Shown: positions 1 through 5,747, counted from the first letter of the stretch. The stretch is DNA of 7,078 nt from Burkholderiales bacterium (GCA_011390055.1 JAABTC010000089.1:1-7078), one strand, 5' to 3'. The notes: generated by a model not told the origin, from the sequence alone. Numbers and translations: made by a program.

Positions 1-377
1 GCCGTGTGCGCGGTGGCCGCCAGCGTGCCGCCCATCAGCGCCGCCACCGTGGCGAAGGTGGCCTGATCGACGCCAAACACGCTGTAGGCCAGGGCCGCCC
101 CGGCCGGGATGCGGATGAAGGTGTGCACGGTGTCCCACAACGAATCGACCCAGGGCACTTTGTCGGCGAGAAACTCCACCGTCACCAGGCTGCCGCTGAC
201 CCACAGCACCGCTGGCTGTTGCAGCACCTGCAGGCCGCTGGGCAGGGGCACCCAGCCGAGGAACCCGGCGAGTCCGGTCAGAAAGACCACCGCGTACAAA
301 CGCAAGCCACTGGCCCAACCCAGCGCTGCGGCGATGGCGAACAGGTGGGTGGTGTCGAGCTGCATCGCGGAGTTCAC
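1..377 (-). CDS. DUF4126-like integral membrane protein, N-terminal part (runs off the left edge)
   Basis: The first 125 codons of a protein leaving the window at base 1. The translated part is hydrophobic: a first membrane segment around residues 12-40 (with the motif GLRLYAVVFLTGLAGFLGW), a second hydrophobic stretch around 54-65, the sequence VEFLADKVPWVDSLWDTVHT at about 66-85, and another hydrophobic Ala/Gly-rich stretch from about 89. The FLADKVPWVDSLWD block and the overall pattern match what I know of the DUF4126 family, whose function is unknown. The GTG start at 377 is chosen over the ATG at 365 because AGGAG lies eight bases before the GTG and the GTGA overlaps the hydratase stop, a typical arrangement for coupled translation; the ATG has no ribosome site at good distance. 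It is the fifth gene after liuB. From memory, such genes sit in leucine-degradation clusters of Burkholderiales. A transport or membrane role in the pathway would be inference. Confidence 0.8.
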   Translation of the reverse strand, partial: MNSAMQLDTTHLFAIAAALGWASGLRLYAVVFLTGLAGFLGWVPLPSGLQVLQQPAVLWVSGSLVTVEFLADKVPWVDSLWDTVHTFIRIPAGAALAYSVFGVDQATFATVAALMGGTLAATAHT

Positions 378-1165
378 GGCTTCGGCTCCTGCCAGGCCGG
401 CGCGCGCTTGCCGAGGTAGCTTTGCAGGCCCTCCTTGCCTTCGTCGCTGGCCCGCACGCTGGCAATGCGGCGCACGCTGTCGGCACGCAGGTCCTCGTCG
501 ATCGGCCGGCCGGCGAAGTCTTGCACCAGGCGTTTGCACTGGCGCAGCGCGACCGGGCCGTTGGCCACCAGCGCAGCGACGATGGCCTCGACCTTCGCAT
601 CGAGTGCTTCGGGCGCGACGACCTCGTGCACGAAGCCGAGCCGGTGTGCGGTGGCCGCGTCGAAGCGCTCGGCGGTGGTGAAGTAGCGCCGCGACGCCTG
701 CTCGCCCAGCGCGCGGAGCACGTAGGGCGCGATGGTGGCGGGCAACAAGCCGAGCCTGGCCTCGGACAGGCAGAAGTGCACGCCCTCGGCGGCGACCAGC
801 ACGTCGCAGACCGCCGCCAACCCCACGCCGCCAGCGTAGCAGTCCCCGTGCACCCTGCCGATCACCGGCACCGGACACCGGTACAGGGCCAAGAGCATGG
901 CAGCCAGGCCCTCGGCGTCGGCATGGTTCTGGGCCCAGCTGTAATCGGCCATCCTGCGCATCCAGGCCAGGTCGGCACCGGCGCAGAACGCCTTGCCGTG
1001 GCCGCCCAGCACGACGGCACGCAGTTCCGGATCGGCCGCGAAGCCCGTGAACGCTGCGGTGAGCTCGGCGATCACGCCATCGTTGAACGCGTTGCGAACC
1101 TCGGGGCGGTTGAGAAACACCCGGGCAACGTGGCCGGTGCGGGTGATGTCGAGCGTGGTGGTCAT
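374..1165 (-). CDS. liuC: Enoyl-CoA hydratase/isomerase family protein, probable methylglutaconyl-CoA hydratase
   Basis: A 263-residue crotonase-fold enzyme of normal family length, expected to hydrate 3-methylglutaconyl-CoA to HMG-CoA in the cytoplasm, the step after methylcrotonoyl-CoA carboxylase in leucine breakdown. Visible signatures are FLNRPEVRNAF near residue 17, the oxyanion-hole segment KAFCAGADL (58-66), the second crotonase block HGDCYAGGVGLAAVCD (106-121), and SEARLGLLPATIAPYV (134-149). Glu135 in the last block matches Glu164 of rat enoyl-CoA hydratase. The position of the second catalytic glutamate (rat Glu144) is Gly115; I recall this GGxVGL pattern from other bacterial LiuC-type hydratases. 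The ATG at 1165 lies 34 bases after the dehydrogenase stop, without a clear Shine-Dalgarno site, and the TGA stop overlaps the next gene's GTG. Substrate is inferred mainly from liuB upstream; isohexenylglutaconyl-CoA (AtuE-like) is the alternative. Confidence 0.85.
   Translation of the reverse strand: MTTTLDITRTGHVARVFLNRPEVRNAFNDGVIAELTAAFTGFAADPELRAVVLGGHGKAFCAGADLAWMRRMADYSWAQNHADAEGLAAMLLALYRCPVPVIGRVHGDCYAGGVGLAAVCDVLVAAEGVHFCLSEARLGLLPATIAPYVLRALGEQASRRYFTTAERFDAATAHRLGFVHEVVAPEALDAKVEAIVAALVANGPVALRQCKRLVQDFAGRPIDEDLRADSVRRIASVRASDEGKEGLQSYLGKRAPAWQEPKP
386..390 (-). promoter_or_regulatory. Ribosome binding site AGGAG for the DUF4126-like gene
   Basis: Read on the minus strand, AGGAG ends eight bases before the GTG codon at 377-375. 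It lies inside the last codons of the enoyl-CoA hydratase gene. It decides the start in favour of GTG rather than the ATG twelve bases further in, and together with the GTGA overlap it suggests translational coupling. Confidence 0.6.
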
Positions 1166-1199
1166 CGCAGGTTCGGTACGGTGCAGGGGGCCGGGCGCA

Positions 1200-2333
1200 T
1201 CAATACCGCTTGGCGACTTCGTCGAGCATCACCTCGGTGGCGCCGCCGCCGATGGCCAGGATGCGTGCGTCGCGCCACAGTCGCTCGATCGGCATGCCAC
1301 GCATGTAGCCCATGCCGCCGTGGAACTGCTGGCAGGTGCCGACGACTTCGTTGACGAGCTCGCCCGTCAGCGCCTTCAACATCGACACCTCCTGCACCAC
1401 GTCCTGGCCCTGCGTCACGGCCCAGGCGCAGTGGACCATGAAGGCGCGCGCGGCGCGCGTCTTGGCGTCGAGCATGGCGATGCGCTGGCGGATCGCCTGC
1501 TTGTCCCACAGCGGCGCGCCGAAGGCCTGGCGTTGCAGCACGTGCTCACGCGTCAGTTCGAGCGCCCGCATCGAATGGCCGACCGCCATCGCGGCCAGCG
1601 CGATGCGCTCGGTCTGGAAATTTTTCATCACTGCGCGAAAGCCCTGGCCTTTTTCGCCCAGCAGGTTCTCGGCCGGGATACGACAGTCGGCGAACACCAG
1701 CTCGGCGGTGTCGGAGCTGAGCCAGCCGGTCTTGTCCAGCGAACGGCCCACCGTGAACCCCGGCGTGCCCTTCTCGACCGCGAACATCGAGATCGCGTGG
1801 CGACCTTCACCGGTGCGGGCGGCGATGAAGTACAGATCGCCGTGCACGCCATTGGTGATGAAGAGCTTGGTGCCGTTGAGCACCCAGTGGTCGCCGTCGC
1901 GCCGCGCGGTGGTCTTCAAGCCTGCGACGTCCGATCCGGCGCCCGGCTCGGTGATGCCGACCGCGGTGATGGTCTCGCCACGCGTGATGCCGGGCATCCA
2001 GCGCGCCTGCTGCTCAGGCGTGCCGGCATGGTGCAGGTGCGGGCTGGCCATGTCGGTGTGCACCAGCACGGTGATGATGAAGCCGCCGAAGGTCGACTGG
2101 CTCAGCGCTTCGGCGAAGACCAGGTTGGTCAGCGCATCGGCCCCGCCGCCGCCGTGCTCAGGCGCATACATCAGGCCCAGCATGCCGGCCGCACCCATCT
2201 TGCGCAGCACCTCGCGCGGCGTGAAGCCGGCCTCTTCCCAGGCCAGGGCGTGCGGCTCGACCTCGCGGGCAATGAAGCGCGCGACCTGCTCGCGCAGCAG
2301 TTCGTGTTCGGGGGTGAGGTGGGCGTTGTCCAT
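1200..2333 (-). CDS. Acyl-CoA dehydrogenase with the catalytic glutamate in the isovaleryl-CoA/long-chain dehydrogenase position
   Basis: A 377-residue FAD-dependent acyl-CoA dehydrogenase that would oxidise an acyl-CoA to the 2-enoyl-CoA and pass electrons to electron-transfer flavoprotein. Order: N-terminal helical domain (about 5-115), beta domain with the FAD/substrate motif GITEPGAGSDVAGLKT (126-141) and LNGTKLFITNG (152-162), then the C-terminal helical domain with RQAFGAPL (268-275) and QQFHGGMGYMRGMPIERLWRDAR (335-357). Glu242 in FQTERIALA aligns with the base of human isovaleryl-CoA (Glu254) and long-chain (Glu261) dehydrogenases. The medium-chain position (Glu376) is Gly363 in IGGGATEVM, so Glu242 is the likely base. 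ATG 2333 is chosen because the domain begins at once (TPEHELLREQ); a GTG at 2393 would add 20 uncharacteristic residues and overlap vapC. Lying between liuB and liuC it may act on isovaleryl-CoA, but it does not read as a textbook LiuA; citronellyl-CoA (AtuD-like) or another branched substrate is possible. Confidence 0.9.
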   Translation of the reverse strand: MDNAHLTPEHELLREQVARFIAREVEPHALAWEEAGFTPREVLRKMGAAGMLGLMYAPEHGGGGADALTNLVFAEALSQSTFGGFIITVLVHTDMASPHLHHAGTPEQQARWMPGITRGETITAVGITEPGAGSDVAGLKTTARRDGDHWVLNGTKLFITNGVHGDLYFIAARTGEGRHAISMFAVEKGTPGFTVGRSLDKTGWLSSDTAELVFADCRIPAENLLGEKGQGFRAVMKNFQTERIALAAMAVGHSMRALELTREHVLQRQAFGAPLWDKQAIRQRIAMLDAKTRAARAFMVHCAWAVTQGQDVVQEVSMLKALTGELVNEVVGTCQQFHGGMGYMRGMPIERLWRDARILAIGGGATEVMLDEVAKRY

Positions 2334-2362
2334 GGTGCGTTGCGAGGCCGACCGGGCGGCAT

Positions 2363-2764
2363 TCAGTGTTGCCAGCCGCGCAGGCCGCGCCACTGTTCGA
2401 AGGCGACGAAATCGCGGTCCCGGTGCAGCAACGCATAGTCGCGCTCGATGCAGAACGCAGCCACGACCACATCGATGCCGCTGCGCACCGTGATGCCTTG
2501 CGCGCGCAGGCTGCGGTAATGCTGTGCCGCGGCCAGCGCCAGCTCGACGCCACCCGTGTCTTCGATGTGCAGGCTCTGCATCAGGCTGCTGGCGCGACGG
2601 TACTCATGCTCGAGACGAAAGCCGCGCAACACCTCGAAGAGCACCAGGTCGGGCACCACCAGGCGGATCTCGCCTCGATCCAGCATTTCGTCGAGCATCT
2701 CCACCGCCGGGTGATCGGCGTCGTTGAAGAAGTCGATCCAGACGCTGGAATCAACGACGAGCAC
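2363..2764 (-). CDS. vapC: VapC-type PIN-domain ribonuclease toxin
   Basis: A 133-residue single-domain PIN protein. VapC toxins are magnesium-dependent RNases that cut tRNA or rRNA and stop growth when their antitoxin is degraded. The four acidic active-site positions can be read: Asp5 in VVDSSVWIDFF, Glu44 in LVLFEVLRGFR, Asp98 in SGIDVVVAAFC, and Asp116/Asp118 in LLHRDRDF. Length is normal and nothing looks broken, so it is probably active. The start is GTG at 2764; the Asp5-containing first strand begins right after it and no ATG is available nearby. It overlaps the antitoxin gene by 14 bases and has no good Shine-Dalgarno site, so it is probably translated by coupling to vapB, which keeps antitoxin ahead of toxin. 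The stop is 29 bases before the acyl-CoA dehydrogenase start. The RNA target cannot be told from sequence. Confidence 0.93.
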   Translation of the reverse strand: MLVVDSSVWIDFFNDADHPAVEMLDEMLDRGEIRLVVPDLVLFEVLRGFRLEHEYRRASSLMQSLHIEDTGGVELALAAAQHYRSLRAQGITVRSGIDVVVAAFCIERDYALLHRDRDFVAFEQWRGLRGWQH

Positions 2765-3008
2765 GGGACTTGCGCAACGCCGGTTCCTGCACCGAAGGGC
2801 CGGGCGCCGCCTCGGCGGGGCGGGTCCAGTCGATGCTTTCGTCGCCTTCCCACTTGAGCTTGCCGCGCCACTTGAGAATTTCGCGGTAGGCAGCCTGGCG
2901 AGCGAGCAACTTCAAGCCGGCTTCGACCGCGTCCTTCTTGGTCTTGTACGGCCCGGCCTTCATGGCCTGGGCCATCAAGTCTTCGTCAATGACGATGTTG
3001 GTGCGCAT
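2751..3008 (-). CDS. vapB: VapB-type antitoxin, ribbon-helix-helix family
   Basis: An 85-residue antitoxin expected to bind and block the VapC encoded just downstream and to repress its own operon. Residues 1-8 (MRTNIVID) form the DNA-binding beta strand, about 10-40 the two helices (DLMAQAMKAGPYKTKKDAVEAGLKLL region), and RGKLKWEGD (48-56) is the toxin-binding motif shared by this VapB group. ATG 3008 is chosen because MRTNIVID is the canonical family start; a longer frame to 3092 would overlap liuB and add unrelated residues. The tail from about residue 63 is Pro/Ala-rich, ends in basic residues (RKSRARR) and exceeds what I recall as usual; it is partly set by the 14-base overlap with vapC. 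No Shine-Dalgarno site precedes the ATG, so translation may be leaderless or weak. It starts 37 bases after the liuB stop. Confidence 0.92.
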   Translation of the reverse strand: MRTNIVIDEDLMAQAMKAGPYKTKKDAVEAGLKLLARQAAYREILKWRGKLKWEGDESIDWTRPAEAAPGPSVQEPALRKSRARR

Positions 3009-3048
3009 GATGTGTACGTATGTCTGTTTGTATGCGCATCGTACATCA
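3008..3048. promoter_or_regulatory. Probable vapBC operator: imperfect inverted repeat between liuB and vapB
   Basis: Arms TGATGTGTACG (3008-3018) and CGTACATCA (3040-3048) are reverse complements except for a two-base bulge, with a 21-base spacer. The spacer holds the perfect palindrome ATGCGCAT (3032-3039) and TACGTA (3015-3020). TGCGCAT also occurs twice in direct orientation (3002-3008, 3033-3039), and TGTA/TACA steps flank the inner palindrome. By count, bases 3001-3060 are about 47 percent GC, clearly lower than the neighbouring genes. The repeat spans the liuB stop and ends at the vapB ATG, where an autoregulating VapB-VapC complex would be expected to bind. I see no convincing -35/-10 pair, so an own promoter is unproven. 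Confidence 0.5.
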
Positions 3049-4671
3049 CATCCGGAAAACACCGAACTGCGGCCGCTCGGGAATCGGTGCATTCAAGCTC
3101 GCCGACAGCCCGAGCGCCAGCACGCGGCGCGTGTCGGCGGGGTCGATCACGCCGTCGTCCCACAGGCGCGCCGAGGCGTAGTACGGGTGGGCCTGGTGTT
3201 CGAACTGGTCGAGGATCGGTTGCTTGAAGGTCCGTTCCTCGTCGCCACTCCAGCTGCCCCCCTTGCCCTCGATGCCGTCGCGCTTGACCGTGGCCAGCAC
3301 GGCGGCCGCCTGCTCGCCGCCCATCACGCTGATGCGCGCGTTGGGCCACATCCACAGGAAGCGCGGCGAGTAGGCGCGGCCGCACATGCCGTAGTTGCCG
3401 GCGCCGAAGCTGCCGCCGATGATCACGGTGAACTTGGGCACCGTGGCGGTGGCCACCGCGGTGACCATCTTGGCGCCGTGCTTGGCGATGCCCTCGGCCT
3501 CGTACTTGCGGCCGACCATGAAGCCGGTGATGTTCTGCAGGAACACCAGCGGCACGCGGCGCTGGCAGCACAGCTCGATGAAGTGGGCGCACTTCATCGA
3601 ACTTTCGGAGAACAGCACGCCGTTGTTGGCGATGATGCCCACCGGCATGCCTTCGATGTGGGCAAAGCCCGTCACCAGGGTCATGCCGTAGCGGGCCTTG
3701 AACTCGTCGAACTCGCTGCCGTCGACGATGCGGGCGATGATCTCGCGCACGTCGTAGGGCTTGCGCGTGTCGGTCGGGATCACGCCGTGGAGCTCGGCCG
3801 GGTCGAGCTTCGGCGGGCGCGGTTCGACCAGGGCCATCGCATGCGTCTTGCGCCAGTTCAGGTTCGCCACGGCTCTCCGCGCCAGCGCCAGCGCATGCGT
3901 GTCGTTCTCGGCCAGGTGGTCGGCCACGCCCGACAGCCGCGTGTGCACGTCGCCGCCCCCCAAGTCTTCGGCGCTGACGATCTCGCCGATCGCGGCCTTC
4001 ACCAGCGGCGGGCCGGCGAGAAAGATCGTGCCCTGGTTCTTGACGATGATCGATTCGTCGCTCATCGCCGGCATGTAGGCGCCGCCCGCCGTGCACGAGC
4101 CCATCACGACCGCGATCTGCGGGATGCCCTGCGCGGACATGTTGGCCTGGTTGTAGAAGATGCGGCCGAAGTGCTCGCGGTCGGGGAACACGTCATCCTG
4201 GTTCGGCAGATTCGCGCCGCCGCTGTCGACGAGGTAGATGCAGGGCAGGCGGTTCTCGCGCGCCACCTCCTGCGCACGCAGGTGCTTCTTCACCGTCAGC
4301 GGGTAGTAGGTGCCGCCCTTGACGGTGGCGTCGTTGCAGACGATCAGGCACTCCACGCCCGAGACCCGGCCGATGCCGGCGATCAGGCCGGCGCCCGGCG
4401 CGGCGTCGCTGCCGTCGCGATCCTTGTGCACCTCGAAGGCTGCCAAAGGCGAGATTTCGAGGAACGGCGTGTCGGGGTCGAGCAGCATTTCCACGCGGTC
4501 GCGCGGCAGCAGCTTGCCGCGTGCGAGATGCTTGGCGCGCGGCCCGTCACCCCCGCCCAGCGCGATCTTCTCGAGCTTGGCGTTGAGGTCGTCGACCAGG
4601 GCGCGCATCACCGCAGCATTGGCCTTGAACTCTTCGGAGCGGACGTTGAGCTTGCTGGCCAGCGTGGGCAT
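3046..4671 (-). CDS. liuB: Methylcrotonoyl-CoA carboxylase, carboxyltransferase (beta) subunit
   Basis: A 541-residue biotin-dependent carboxyltransferase, full family length. With a biotin-carboxylase/biotin-carrier partner it moves CO2 from carboxybiotin to 3-methylcrotonoyl-CoA, giving 3-methylglutaconyl-CoA in leucine catabolism. The N half of the crotonase-like fold shows VKGGTYYPLTVKKHLRAQE (117-135) and LVDSGGANLPNQ (147-158); the C half shows NNGVLFSESSMK (349-360), QNITGFMVGRKYEAEGI (379-395), GGSFGAGNYGMCGRAYSPRF (419-438) and WPNARISVMGGEQAA (442-456). Conserved glycine-rich loops are intact. The ending PQFGVFRM closely resembles my recollection of human MCCC2, favouring methylcrotonoyl- over geranyl-CoA carboxylase. 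ATG 4671 opens the typical MPTLASKLN start, though the Shine-Dalgarno signal is weak. It is the first gene of the minus-strand operon, 23 bases from an upstream palindrome, and divergent from the solute receptor gene. The required biotin-carboxylase gene is not in the window. Confidence 0.93.
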   Translation of the reverse strand: MPTLASKLNVRSEEFKANAAVMRALVDDLNAKLEKIALGGGDGPRAKHLARGKLLPRDRVEMLLDPDTPFLEISPLAAFEVHKDRDGSDAAPGAGLIAGIGRVSGVECLIVCNDATVKGGTYYPLTVKKHLRAQEVARENRLPCIYLVDSGGANLPNQDDVFPDREHFGRIFYNQANMSAQGIPQIAVVMGSCTAGGAYMPAMSDESIIVKNQGTIFLAGPPLVKAAIGEIVSAEDLGGGDVHTRLSGVADHLAENDTHALALARRAVANLNWRKTHAMALVEPRPPKLDPAELHGVIPTDTRKPYDVREIIARIVDGSEFDEFKARYGMTLVTGFAHIEGMPVGIIANNGVLFSESSMKCAHFIELCCQRRVPLVFLQNITGFMVGRKYEAEGIAKHGAKMVTAVATATVPKFTVIIGGSFGAGNYGMCGRAYSPRFLWMWPNARISVMGGEQAAAVLATVKRDGIEGKGGSWSGDEERTFKQPILDQFEHQAHPYYASARLWDDGVIDPADTRRVLALGLSASLNAPIPERPQFGVFRM

Positions 4672-4694
4672 GGGTCGGATTCTTTCGCGGCTCG

Positions 4695-4712
4695 ATTGAC
4701 GTGCGCGTCAAT
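4695..4712. promoter_or_regulatory. Operator palindrome in the divergent promoter region, LiuR-like
   Basis: ATTGACGTGCGCGTCAAT: seven-base arms ATTGACG and CGTCAAT are perfect reverse complements around TGCG, whose middle GC also pairs, so only positions 4702 and 4705 break symmetry. It lies 23 bases before the liuB ATG and 60 before the receptor ATG. MerR-family LiuR regulators of leucine-degradation genes in proteobacteria are known to use palindromes of the TTxACGT...ACGTxAA kind (recalled, not searched), which this resembles. It overlaps the transcription start expected from the -10 candidate at 4711-4716, so repression of liuB is the simplest reading; control of both divergent genes is possible. 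Confidence 0.6.
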
Positions 4713-4716
4713 TCTA
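4711..4716 (-). promoter_or_regulatory. Candidate -10 box (TAGAAT) for the liuB operon
   Basis: Minus-strand TAGAAT matches the TATAAT consensus at five of six positions and abuts the palindrome at 4695-4712. Transcription would begin inside the palindrome, giving a leader of about 30 bases to the liuB ATG. No good -35 is found 16-19 bases upstream, so this rests on one hexamer. TTGACG within the palindrome (minus strand, 4711-4706) could be a -35, but its only -10 partner, AAGAAT, is 21 bases away and almost at the ATG. Confidence 0.25.
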
Positions 4717-4762
4717 GGACGGGCTGCCAGAATGGAGCGGACGCCGCGAACCACCGATCCCC

Positions 4763-4766
4763 GGAG
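4763..4766 (+). promoter_or_regulatory. Ribosome binding site GGAG for the Bug receptor gene
   Basis: GGAG ends six bases before the ATG at 4773 and directly abuts another in-frame ATG at 4767. The spacing selects 4773 as the translation start. Confidence 0.6.
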
Positions 4767-4772
4767 ATGGAC

Positions 4773-5747
4773 ATGACACCTCGCTCGACCCCCTTGCTCT
4801 TGACCCTGGCGCTGTGCGCTGCCTGGGCCGCCACGCCTGCGGCGGCGCAAGCCTGGCCGTCCAAGCCGTTGCGCTGGGTCGTGCCGAGTGCACCGGGCGA
4901 CGGCTCGGACACCACCGGCCGGCTGATCGCCGAGAAAGTCTCGCGCGAGCTCGGCCAATCGGTCGTCATCGACAACAAGCCCGGCGCAGGCGGCGTGCTC
5001 GGCTCGGAATTCGCGGCCAAGGCCGCGCCCGATGGCTACACGATGATCGTCGGCAACGCGGGTTCGCACGGCATCAATGCGGCGATCTACAGCAAGCTGA
5101 CCTACGACACGGTGAAAGACTTCGTGCCGGTGGCCCTGATCTGCACCGCGCCGAACGTGATGGTCGCCAGCCCGGGCAGCAAGGTCACGAACGTGGCCGA
5201 GTTCGTCGCTTACGCCAAGGCCAACGCCGGCAAGGTCAACTACGCGTCCGGTGGCATCGGCAGTTCGTCGCACCTGTCGGCCGAGCTGTTCAAGAGCCTG
5301 GCCGGTGTGGAGATGACGCACATTCCGTACAAGGGCGCATCGCCCGCGGTGGCCGCCGTGCTGGCCGACGAAGTCAACGTGATGATCGGCAACCTGCCGC
5401 CGTGGGCGCCGCAGATCAAGGCGGGCAAGGTGCGGGCCCTGGCGGTCACCACCGCCACCCGGCACCCCAGCCTGCCCGACGTGCCGGCCCTGGCGGAATC
5501 GTTGCCCGGCTTCGAAACCGTGGCCTGGTTCGGTGTGCTGGCGCCCGCCGGAACACCGAAGGTGGCGATCGATCGCGTCAACGCGGCGGTGAATGCGGCG
5601 CTCGGCGATGCCGATGTGAAAGCACGCCTGGCGTCGCTCGGCTGCGACCCGGCCGGCACCACGCCGGACGTCTTCGCGGCACGCGTCACCGGCGACGTGG
5701 CGCGGTGGAAGAAGTTGGCGACGGAGAAGCAGATCCGGGCCGATTGA
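4773..5747 (+). CDS. Bug/TctC-family periplasmic solute-binding receptor of a tripartite tricarboxylate transporter
   Basis: A 324-residue secreted receptor of normal length. Bug proteins catch organic acids such as carboxylates or nicotinate in the periplasm and hand them to TctA/TctB membrane permeases, or act as sensors. Residues 1-27 form a signal peptide: Arg4, a hydrophobic core LLLTLALCAAWAA, and AxA cleavage sites near residue 25 or 27, before WPSKPLRWVVP. Family landmarks follow: the ligand loop APGDGSDTTGRLIAE (40-54), VIDNKPGAGGVLGSEFAAKAAPDGYT (65-90), NYASGGIGSSSHLSAELF (156-173), THIPYKGASPAVAAVLADEVN (182-202), the P(x)VPALAES block near 236-243, and FGVLAPAGTP (253-262). There is no lipobox. 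ATG 4773 has the best-spaced GGAG; a start at 4701 would lie in the palindrome. It diverges from liuB and converges with the enolase-superfamily gene. No TctAB genes are present, as is common for orphan Bug genes in Burkholderiales. The ligand is unknown. Confidence 0.92.
   Translation: MTPRSTPLLLTLALCAAWAATPAAAQAWPSKPLRWVVPSAPGDGSDTTGRLIAEKVSRELGQSVVIDNKPGAGGVLGSEFAAKAAPDGYTMIVGNAGSHGINAAIYSKLTYDTVKDFVPVALICTAPNVMVASPGSKVTNVAEFVAYAKANAGKVNYASGGIGSSSHLSAELFKSLAGVEMTHIPYKGASPAVAAVLADEVNVMIGNLPPWAPQIKAGKVRALAVTTATRHPSLPDVPALAESLPGFETVAWFGVLAPAGTPKVAIDRVNAAVNAALGDADVKARLASLGCDPAGTTPDVFAARVTGDVARWKKLATEKQIRAD

Noticed and set aside
1443..1460. Alternating GC run (gcgcgcgcggcgcgcg type) inside the dehydrogenase gene
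   Set aside because: It encodes ordinary Ala/Arg residues in a helix of the C-terminal domain and is expected in GC-rich DNA.
2334..2393. GTG start adding 20 residues to the acyl-CoA dehydrogenase
   Set aside because: It would overlap vapC by 31 bases, and the added residues look unlike the family's N-terminus.
993..2438. Long plus-strand frame opposite the acyl-CoA dehydrogenase
   Set aside because: Low-complexity translation with no family signature, antisense to a well-conserved dehydrogenase.
3009..3092. Upstream start extending VapB by 28 residues
   Set aside because: The extension overlaps liuB and the operator-like repeat, and VapB proteins of this group begin at MRTNIVID.
4701..4772. 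Upstream in-frame start for the Bug receptor
   Set aside because: It would put coding sequence in the palindrome and separate the signal peptide from the N-terminus; GGAG fits ATG 4773.
2938..4776. A 612-codon open frame on the plus strand opposite liuB
   Set aside because: It mirrors the reading frame of a clearly real gene in GC-rich DNA, is rich in Arg, Ala, Gly, His and Val without recognisable domains, and would span the divergent promoter region. Shadow frame.
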